From the NCBI GenBank assembly GCA_035630195.1, contig DASQLD010000454.1, forward strand, positions 1 to 9,272: a stretch of DNA of 9,272 nucleotides, written 5' to 3'. Origin of the DNA: DASQDN01 sp035630195 (GTDB taxonomy: Bacteria; Acidobacteriota; Terriglobia; Bryobacterales; Bryobacteraceae). The notes below the pieces were generated by a model. That model saw only the letters and a program-made list of their open reading frames with translations, had not been told where the DNA came from and searched no databases. A program made the translations under genes and the position numbers. This document shows positions 1-5,821 of this stretch, piece by piece (within the stretch, counting starts at the first letter, position 1; each line of letters opens with the position of its first letter).

Positions 1-1633
1 GCTTGACAGAACCGTGCCGCACATCGCCGATAGCAAATACTCCAGGAACGTTGGTCTCGAGCAAATATGGGTCACGGTCGAGATTCCAGCTCTTCGGCCG
101 ACGGCCGTCGGAGACAACGTCAACGCCCGTTACCAGAAAACCTCGCGAATCCCGCTCTATAACACCTTCGAGCCAATCTGTTTTAGGCTGCGCTCCGATG
201 AAAATGAACATCGATGTCGCAGGCGTGCGTTCAACGCTTCCCGAATGCCCGCACGAGATCGAGATCGCTTCAAGGCGCTCCAGCCCATGCGCTTCAACCA
301 CCTGCGTCCGTGTCTCCACGCGAATGTTTGGAGTCTGCGCGATCTGATCGATCAGGTACTGCGACATCGTTTGCGCCAGCGACCCGCCGCGTACCAGCAT
401 GATGACTTCACGGGCGTACTTTGAGAAGTGCATCGCCGCCTGTCCCGCCGAGTTTGCGCCACCGACAACAAAGACCGTTTCATCCTTGCATGAGATCGCT
501 TCTGTGATCGCCGCGCCGTAATAGATGCCCGCCCCGTGTAACCGGTCGACACCCGGCGCTTCGAGGGTTCTCCATTGAACCCCCGTTGCGATGAGTAGCG
601 CGTGACACGAAATTTCGGCTCCGTCAGCGAGCTTGACAATTCGATACGGCCCCTCGACTCTGAGTTCGAGCGCTTCTTGGGGCGAGAGAATCTGCACACC
701 GAAGCGGCGCGCTTGTGTAACCGCTCGCCTTGCCAAGTCCGATCCGCTCAAGCCTGCCGGGAAGCCGAGGTAGTTCTCGATTCGTGAACTCAGACCTGCC
801 TGCCCACCCGGAGCTTCGCGCTCGATCAGCACCGTCCGAAGCCCTTCGGATGCGCCGTACACTGCGGCGGCCAAACCACCTGGACCGCCACCGATAATCA
901 GGAAGTCACAAAACTCGCTCTCCGCGCGTGTTTGCAAGCCAAGCTTACCCGCGAGTTCACCTGGCGTCGGCCGGTTTATGTGCGACCCATCTGGTAGGAT
1001 CACCGCCGGCAGTTCAGAAGCCTCAACGGAACCCAGCGTTGCCAGTAGACGTTGCGCATCCTGGTCATGATCCACCGCTTCAACGTCGATCCAACTGTAG
1101 GGGACGTGGTTACGCGCCAAGAAATCCTTAATCGCATGTGTTTGTGGTGACCATCTGGCGCCGACAACCCGCACACCTTCAAAAGGTGGGCGAAACCCCG
1201 CTTGCCAATCCTCCAGCAGATCATCGAGCACCGGGTAAAGATTCTGCTCAGGCGGGTCCCACGGCTTAAGCAGGTAATGATTCACCTGGACCTTGTTAAT
1301 CGAATTGATCGCCGCCTCGGTGTCAGAATAGGCGGTCAGCAATACTCTTCGCGCATCCGGATAGATTGCCTTTGCCTGTTCCAGGAACTCCACTCCCGTC
1401 ATCCCCGGCATGCGTTGATCCGACAGGAACAGCGCGATAGTTTCATTACGCAAGTAGAGTTGGCGGACGATATCGAGAGCCGCTTTTCCGGAGTCAGCAC
1501 GCATCACTCGATACCGATCCGCATAGCGCTTCCGCAAGTCGCGTTCTACCGCGCGAAGGACAGCGGCGTCGTCGTCGACGGTCAGTAAGACTGGCTTCGC
1601 TGACGGCGTTCTGGTGTCAACTTCCGGATTCAA
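1..1633 (-). CDS. Receiver / glutaredoxin-like / FAD-dependent thioredoxin-reductase-like fusion protein (C-terminus beyond left edge)
   Basis: I translated all 544 codons by hand in one frame with no internal stop; the gene continues past base 1. Residues ~14-135 are a response-regulator receiver: acidic D20-D22, phospho-acceptor D72 (LSDQRMPGM), T100 and K123 (LLKPW). Residues ~150-225 resemble a glutaredoxin fold with a cis-proline-like LPAVILPDG around P209, but WSPQTH stands where CxxC is expected. From ~244 comes a two-dinucleotide flavoprotein: FAD-binding GGGPGG (248-253), NAD(P)H-binding GGANSAG (391-397) and GDVRHGSVK (536-544). The thioredoxin-reductase CxxC is also absent; YGAAITEA (372-379) occupies its place. 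This matches the family annotated as fused response regulator/thioredoxin-disulfide reductase, so the likely role is NAD(P)H-dependent flavin chemistry gated by a phospho- or redox signal in the cytoplasm. The partner and true electron acceptor are unknown. Its TTG start lies inside the upstream zinc-finger gene, so translation is probably coupled. Confidence 0.93.
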   Translation of the reverse strand, partial: MNPEVDTRTPSAKPVLLTVDDDAAVLRAVERDLRKRYADRYRVMRADSGKAALDIVRQLYLRNETIALFLSDQRMPGMTGVEFLEQAKAIYPDARRVLLTAYSDTEAAINSINKVQVNHYLLKPWDPPEQNLYPVLDDLLEDWQAGFRPPFEGVRVVGARWSPQTHAIKDFLARNHVPYSWIDVEAVDHDQDAQRLLATLGSVEASELPAVILPDGSHINRPTPGELAGKLGLQTRAESEFCDFLIIGGGPGGLAAAVYGASEGLRTVLIEREAPGGQAGLSSRIENYLGFPAGLSGSDLARRAVTQARRFGVQILSPQEALELRVEGPYRIVKLADGAEISCHALLIATGVQWRTLEAPGVDRLHGAGIYYGAAITEAISCKDETVFVVGGANSAGQAAMHFSKYAREVIMLVRGGSLAQTMSQYLIDQIAQTPNIRVETRTQVVEAHGLERLEAISISCGHSGSVERTPATSMFIFIGAQPKTDWLEGVIERDSRGFLVTGVDVVSDGRRPKSWNLDRDPYLLETNVPGVFAIGDVRHGSVK

Positions 1634-1883
1634 TATAGACCTCGTCAAGATTGCACCAAGCCCAGTCTTCCCCGGGCTCGATCGATTGAATTAGCGGATG
1701 ACCACTCGTTTGAAAGTGCTTGGTCGCGTGTCGTCCAGGCGAAGAGTCGCAACATCCAACGTGACCGCACGTGAGACAGATCCTGAGGTGAACCCATCGA
1801 CCACCGGCCTTGAGACACTCCTCACACCCACTAGTGTTCGGCTGAACATCCTTCACTTGGTCAAGATGCGTACATTCCTTCAT
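1617..1883 (-). CDS. UBP-type zinc finger protein
   Basis: This is an 88-residue protein made almost entirely of one ZnF-UBP domain (Pfam zf-UBP), the module that in eukaryotic deubiquitinases and HDAC6 grips the free C-terminal tail of ubiquitin. All metal-ligand candidates are present: C4, H6, C20, C23, C36, C39, C44, H52, H56 and H62, plus C77 near the end. W30 and W76 match conserved aromatic positions. D46 falls where, by my eye alignment, HDAC6 has the arginine that binds the terminal glycine, so the ligand may differ. There is no signal peptide, so it is cytoplasmic. I chose ATG at 1883 because it overlaps the upstream stop as ATGA and starts the product MKECTHLDQ, which fits the family. 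A GTG at 1895 would add four residues. The downstream flavoprotein starts inside this gene, which suggests the two products work together. Standalone bacterial members exist, but their function is unknown to me. Confidence 0.92.
   Translation of the reverse strand: MKECTHLDQVKDVQPNTSGCEECLKAGGRWVHLRICLTCGHVGCCDSSPGRHATKHFQTSGHPLIQSIEPGEDWAWCNLDEVYIESGS
1640..1643 (-). promoter_or_regulatory. Ribosome binding site for the TTG start of the receiver-flavoprotein gene
   Basis: On the minus strand GAGG lies 6 nt before TTG at 1633-1631. No ATG occurs in this frame before the receiver core, where the first one would remove the acidic pocket. The TTG therefore gives the best start and a normal-length receiver domain. 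Confidence 0.55.
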
Positions 1884-3490
1884 AAAGAAGCCCACGTGCG
1901 CGTCAGTCCTACTACGTCCGCCTTGCCATCACGCGCGCGGATATACACGCGCACTGTCCTGGCGTCTCCGCTACTGAGATCGGCCACCAGAACCTCATCG
2001 CGCGACAACTCATCCACTCGCAAGGGAAGCGACAACGAAGAAGCATTGCTGATACTACGTTCGCTTTCTCCTGATTTGGCGCGAGACCATCGAACTGTGT
2101 ATTGAGATGAAGCAGCGGCTTTCGGGGCGATCTCGTCAAAGGCAAGACGTCCATTATCGATGTGAAACCGGTCAATCGGCAGCAGTTTTGGCACGAAGGC
2201 TTTCGCGATCTTGTCTCTGCGTTTGATAAGGCATTCGTTGAGCCACGCCTCCGCCTTCGGGTCAGACAACTCGCCGGTCCGAACAACGGCACGAATCTCT
2301 TCGTCGGTGAATGCAGCCACCTGCTTTGCAGCCCAGAACGCGTCATCCGGGAGCATGTTCTCGAAGGCGGGATTTCTATACTCGGGCACCCACTTTTCAG
2401 GGTCGAAACGCTCATACTCGATGCGGCCCAAGGAAGGAAAGCTCGGATACTTCGCCAACGACCAATTCGGAACATACAGCCCCAGCGTGAAGAACTCTTG
2501 GGCGCTTTGCTTCCACGAGAAGAACGGTACATGTCCGGAGCGCGGACTGTTCGGCCCGTTGCTGGCGCTTCCCAGCGTCGAGCCGAAATCAATCATGTAG
2601 TGCTTGATATACGGCACGCCTTCATTTACCAGCATGTCCAAGCTATTAATAGACCGCGAATCATCGTGGGCGAGCCATGCTGCAACAACTTTCATTCCAC
2701 GCAAGTCTCGCCGGTGTTCGTGAGGAACGATATCGTTCGGGTCATCGCGACGGGTTCCGTGCCATCTTCTCGGCCCGACGGGCTTACCAGTCAGATACAA
2801 ACTAGCGACCGCGCGATAGCGGCCATCGGGTTGTTTGTGAACTTTACCCAGGACTTCCCAGAGATCCTGGTTCGTCATCTTTCGCTTGAGGCCCTTGGCA
2901 TCGACCACATTCGTATCGGGTCCGAGGACGAGATCTTCTTGTGTGAAAAAGACGGTGTAGTTGGCGGGGACGTGATAACCAAGGGCATAAAAAAACCGCG
3001 AAGTGATAACGTCCGCGGCCGTCGCGAGTTCCGGATGGTCCACCGGATCGAACTTGATCACATACCGCTTCCCGGTGGAGTCAAGGATCGTAAAGCCCGG
3101 TGTGACGCCTTCGTTCTTCGCCGCTACGACAGTCCACTTGCCTTTGCCAGGAGGATTGCCGGGCGGACCTTTCTCGAGATCGGCGATACTCATTCGCTTG
3201 TAATAGTGGCGATTGACATACCACTCACCATCAGGAACTTCGCCTAGAGTATTTACTCCTTGAGCGGTGATCGGAGCCGTTTTTGCAACGTGTTCTTCCC
3301 CCGGCTTACCGAGCTCGTTGTAGAAGATGTCGTAGACGTCGCTAATCTTCCTCAATTTGGCATCCTTGACCGGCAGCGGCTGCGGCATCGTCCACAGGGG
3401 GTCATCGACACGAAACTTTGGTATCTCGGCAGACAAGGTAAGCGACGAGAAAGCGATAGTGACAGCAGCGATGTAAGAACCGGCTTGCAT
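1880..3490 (-). CDS. Secreted protein with putative protein-kinase-like (HipA/PI3K/Fam20-like) core
   Basis: The product has 536 residues. Residues 1-21 look like a signal peptide: a hydrophobic stretch ending LTLSA before EIP, although the N-terminus lacks a positive charge. I know of no characterised homologue. The middle contains signs of a kinase fold in the right order: a TPGFTILD turn (130-137), RYVIKFDP with K146 in the place of the ATP-anchoring lysine, a helix at ~157-171 that could be helix C, HDDSRSIN (275-282) matching HxDx4N with D277 and N282, and MIDFG (299-303) with D301 as the metal-binding DFG aspartate. Residues ~462-536 look beta-rich, possibly an accessory sandwich domain. 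The start shares one base with the upstream barrel stop (TGATG), and AAGGAG at 3503-3498 lies 7 nt before the ATG. The stop overlaps the zinc-finger gene start. A catalytic role outside the cytoplasm is inference; it could instead be a kinase-fold protein with another chemistry or none. Confidence 0.88.
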   Translation of the reverse strand: MQAGSYIAAVTIAFSSLTLSAEIPKFRVDDPLWTMPQPLPVKDAKLRKISDVYDIFYNELGKPGEEHVAKTAPITAQGVNTLGEVPDGEWYVNRHYYKRMSIADLEKGPPGNPPGKGKWTVVAAKNEGVTPGFTILDSTGKRYVIKFDPVDHPELATAADVITSRFFYALGYHVPANYTVFFTQEDLVLGPDTNVVDAKGLKRKMTNQDLWEVLGKVHKQPDGRYRAVASLYLTGKPVGPRRWHGTRRDDPNDIVPHEHRRDLRGMKVVAAWLAHDDSRSINSLDMLVNEGVPYIKHYMIDFGSTLGSASNGPNSPRSGHVPFFSWKQSAQEFFTLGLYVPNWSLAKYPSFPSLGRIEYERFDPEKWVPEYRNPAFENMLPDDAFWAAKQVAAFTDEEIRAVVRTGELSDPKAEAWLNECLIKRRDKIAKAFVPKLLPIDRFHIDNGRLAFDEIAPKAAASSQYTVRWSRAKSGESERSISNASSLSLPLRVDELSRDEVLVADLSSGDARTVRVYIRARDGKADVVGLTRTWASL

Positions 3491-4761
3491 CAGAACTCTC
3501 CTTGACTACTTGAGGTCTTCACGGCGCCCCACGAAAACACATTGTTGAACTTGAACCAGACCTGAAACCCTTCATGACTGAAAGCGGTATCGATCCGGAG
3601 AAAGACATTGTTTTTGGCATTGAACCGAAACCCGAAGCCAACGCTGCTCTCGAGATTGCGAAAGTCGAGATCCTTCTTCAGCATTGTGACTTTTCCGGCA
3701 TCGGCGAAGATTGCCATGTCCAATCCCGAAAAGATCTCGTACCGATACTCGGCAGTCATGAAAAGCGCCTGATCGCCATAGAAGCGATTCGGCCGATAAC
3801 CGCGGAGGTTCTCGGAGCCTCCTACCATCGGCTGAAGATAGAAAGGCACCTTCTGACCGTGACTTGTATCCGTCAGCGATGTTCTGCCACGCAGCGCGAG
3901 GACACGCCGCTGATTGAAGAACGGGATGTACTGCTGGGCTTCGATGTCGAGACGATGATGCGTATTTTGTCCGAGTGTCTGGTCAACATAACGACCCCAT
4001 TGCGCTAAGTAGACACCACCGGAACGGGCTCCACCTGGGTTGTCACGATAGTCGTACTGCATGAAGGCGCCGTAGCGGACAAAGTCGGCTTGTCTTGTAA
4101 TACCTGGAGTGGTGGCCTCCGTGAACTGCGCATCCGTAGAGATAAACCGGTCGTGAGTGCCGGGTCCGACGTTGTTCTGAAGGTAACCGATTTGGCCCCC
4201 CACCATCAGGTGTCGCACGGGCCGAAAACCGAGCGTCGTGTCGATGGCAGTATCTTCGAGGCGGTAGTTGCTTCTGCCGGTCTTCTCCGAATCTGGTCCC
4301 GGACCGTAATATTGGAGTTGCGGGTAGTTGTGATGGACCGCATAAACATTCCAGAACATCGCCTCATTGGCAAAACGCGGGACGGTGACTTCGGCATCGT
4401 ATTTCTGGAAAAGCCTGGCTGTCGCCTGCGCAGCGGCGCGAACAACAACTCGACCTTGCTTCAAGTCGGTCCGCAGGTATTCAGGACCGAGGGCGAAACC
4501 GCCGAAGGTTGCAAGTCCGCCAAGCTTCATTCGAAATCCGGCTACTCCGCCCATGACTCTTTCGAGCAATCTTTTTTCCCGAATATAGAGGACACGCTCT
4601 TCCCATTCGCTGTTCATTTCGGGGCCAAGGGTGGCCTGCTTTTCCTGCCTCTGGCGGGTGATCTCGGCGGCTCGGGTCTCCTCCGTTGCGGTCGTTTGCC
4701 CAAGGAGTTGTAGCGAAAGCCAGCATACACTCAGTAGCCGAACCAGCGCGAGCCGAACCAT
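3490..4761 (-). CDS. Omp85/BamA-family outer-membrane beta-barrel, no POTRA domains
   Basis: The product has 423 residues. Residues 1-25 form a signal peptide (MVRLALVRLL, then a hydrophobic run ending QTTA). A charged, probably helical stretch follows (~26-66) in place of POTRA repeats. The rest is a beta-barrel of alternating aromatic and polar strands. GGSENLRGYRPNRFYGDQ (314-331) is the conserved loop-6 signature of the Omp85 superfamily (bacterial surface antigen family), with LRGY at 319-322; a YYGPGPDS turn at 151-158 also fits. The barrel seems to close near VWFKFNNVF (401-409), followed by a short tail ending in F423. Length is far below BamA or TamA (about 600-800), so this is probably a short Omp85-like pore or export/assembly factor rather than the essential BamA. 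It is the first gene of the operon, which suggests it handles the secreted kinase-like product or that product's substrate. An upstream ATG at 4794 is in frame but lacks the good ribosome site. Confidence 0.91.
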   Translation of the reverse strand: MVRLALVRLLSVCWLSLQLLGQTTATEETRAAEITRQRQEKQATLGPEMNSEWEERVLYIREKRLLERVMGGVAGFRMKLGGLATFGGFALGPEYLRTDLKQGRVVVRAAAQATARLFQKYDAEVTVPRFANEAMFWNVYAVHHNYPQLQYYGPGPDSEKTGRSNYRLEDTAIDTTLGFRPVRHLMVGGQIGYLQNNVGPGTHDRFISTDAQFTEATTPGITRQADFVRYGAFMQYDYRDNPGGARSGGVYLAQWGRYVDQTLGQNTHHRLDIEAQQYIPFFNQRRVLALRGRTSLTDTSHGQKVPFYLQPMVGGSENLRGYRPNRFYGDQALFMTAEYRYEIFSGLDMAIFADAGKVTMLKKDLDFRNLESSVGFGFRFNAKNNVFLRIDTAFSHEGFQVWFKFNNVFSWGAVKTSSSQGEF

Positions 4762-4766
4762 GTGAT

Positions 4767-4771
4767 CTCCT
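4767..4771 (-). promoter_or_regulatory. Ribosome binding site fixing the barrel gene start
   Basis: On the minus strand AGGAG lies 5 nt before ATG at 4761. This start gives a clean signal peptide, whereas the ATG at 4794 would put eleven polar residues in front of it. Confidence 0.75.
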
Positions 4772-4787
4772 GAAGTCATCTGATATG

Positions 4788-4817
4788 TTTCCACGATTGG
4801 GCGTCTGTTCGTATATT
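4788..4817 (+). promoter_or_regulatory. Possible sigma-70-type promoter for the esterase
   Basis: TTTCCA (4788-4793, four of six bases matching TTGACA) is followed after 18 bp by TATATT (4812-4817, five of six matching TATAAT). A transcript would start near 4824, giving a leader of about 50 nt. Consensus matching alone is weak evidence. Confidence 0.35.
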
Positions 4818-4861
4818 AGGCGACTCGACACCACGACTAAGGTATTTGGTCGTACTGAACA

Positions 4862-4867
4862 AAGGAG
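4862..4867 (+). promoter_or_regulatory. Ribosome binding site for the GTG-started esterase
   Basis: AAGGAG lies 6 nt before GTG at 4874, a near-ideal spacing. The next in-frame ATG falls near the HGGG motif and would delete the cap region, so GTG is the start. Confidence 0.8.
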
Positions 4868-4873
4868 CAAACC

Positions 4874-5821
4874 GTGAATAAGGGTCTTGAACCATCGGCT
4901 CGGGCATTTTTGGAAGAATTGAACTCGGCCGGAGGTCCCCAGATTTATGAATTGTCGGTTAAAGACGCCCGAGGCGTGCTTACCAATGCGCAGGCAGGTC
5001 CGGTCGACAAACTACCTGCCGATATTGAGGATCTGACGATCCCTGGCGACGTGTCGATTCGGATCGTCCGGCCGAAGGGTACCGACTCCGTTCTGCCGGC
5101 CGTGATGTATTTTCATGGCGGCGGCTGGGTGCTGGGCGACGCCGATACGCACGATCGCCTGGTGCGTGAGATCGCCAATGGCGCGGAGGTCGCGGTAGTC
5201 TTCGTCAACTATACGAAGTCGCCCGAAGCTAAATATCCGCTCGCGATCGAGCAAGCCTATACAGCGACTAAGTATGTCGCAGAGAACGGCAAGAAACACA
5301 AGCTTGATGGATCACGTCTGGCGGTCGCGGGCGATAGCGTCGGCGGCAACATGGCCGCGGCGGTGACGCTTCTGGCGAAGGAGCGGAAGGGTCCGCCGAT
5401 CGCTTATCAGGTTCTGTTCTATCCAGTCACCGATGCTAACTTCGAGACCGGATCGTACATAGAATTTGCGACGAACTACTTCTTAACGCGCGAGGCGATG
5501 AAGTGGTTCTGGAATCACTATGCGCCGATTGCGGACGTTCGCCAGAAGAGCACGGCTTCCCCACTCCAGGCCTCGAAGGAGGAACTGAGAGGCCTTCCGC
5601 CCGCTCTTGTCATCACTGGCGAGTTCGATGTGCTGCGCGATGAGGGTGAAGCGTACGCTGCCAAACTGAATGAAGCAGGCGTACACGTCACCGCTGTTCG
5701 CTATCTCGGCATCATCCACGACTTCGTGATGCTCGATGTAGTTACGAACTCGCCGCAGGCGCGAAGCGCGATTGCCCTAGCAAACAGCAGCCTGCGTGAG
5801 GCCTTAAAACACAAAGCGTAA
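4874..5821 (+). CDS. Alpha/beta-hydrolase, hormone-sensitive-lipase-type (family IV) carboxylesterase
   Basis: The product has 315 residues, the usual length for bacterial HSL esterases, which hydrolyse short- to medium-chain esters. The oxyanion-hole motif HGGGW is at 81-85. The nucleophile Ser155 sits in GDSVGG (153-158), with Val where GDSAGG is usual. Asp252 in EFDVLRDEG and His282 in IIHDF complete the triad. The N-terminal ~70 residues form the cap typical of the family. No signal peptide is visible, so the enzyme is probably cytoplasmic. It stands alone on the plus strand, divergent from the operon and convergent with the TonB receptor gene, whose stop it overlaps by 18 bp. The exact substrate cannot be read from the sequence; xenobiotic, acetylated-sugar or lipid esters are all possible. 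Confidence 0.93.
   Translation: MNKGLEPSARAFLEELNSAGGPQIYELSVKDARGVLTNAQAGPVDKLPADIEDLTIPGDVSIRIVRPKGTDSVLPAVMYFHGGGWVLGDADTHDRLVREIANGAEVAVVFVNYTKSPEAKYPLAIEQAYTATKYVAENGKKHKLDGSRLAVAGDSVGGNMAAAVTLLAKERKGPPIAYQVLFYPVTDANFETGSYIEFATNYFLTREAMKWFWNHYAPIADVRQKSTASPLQASKEELRGLPPALVITGEFDVLRDEGEAYAAKLNEAGVHVTAVRYLGIIHDFVMLDVVTNSPQARSAIALANSSLREALKHKA

Larger units (their letters stand above)
4762..4873. promoter_or_regulatory. Divergent intergenic control region
   Basis: These 112 bp separate the start of the minus-strand operon from the plus-strand esterase and must hold both leader regions. It is visibly AT-richer than the flanking genes, around 4781-4818 and 4849-4863. I see one plausible plus-strand promoter, listed separately. 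On the minus strand TAATAT at 4818-4813 could be a -10 element, but I find no good -35 partner. No clear operator palindrome was found. Confidence 0.55.

Noticed and set aside
1..1633. The flavoprotein gene as a frameshifted pseudogene, since only short closed frames are evident on this strand.
   Set aside because: Codon-by-codon translation from 1633 to base 2 is open throughout in one frame; the gene is simply cut by the window edge.
1884..1895. GTG at 1895 as the zinc-finger start.
   Set aside because: It adds only MGFF before the family-like start and has a poorly spaced AGGA; the ATG at 1883 overlaps the upstream stop as ATGA, matching the coupling seen at the other junctions.
2162..3247. 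A 361-codon open frame on the plus strand, opposite the kinase-like gene.
   Set aside because: It is antisense to a gene with a signal peptide, ordered motifs and coupled junctions; its translation shows no domain, no good ribosome site and an unnatural composition. It is a by-product of the real gene's codon use.
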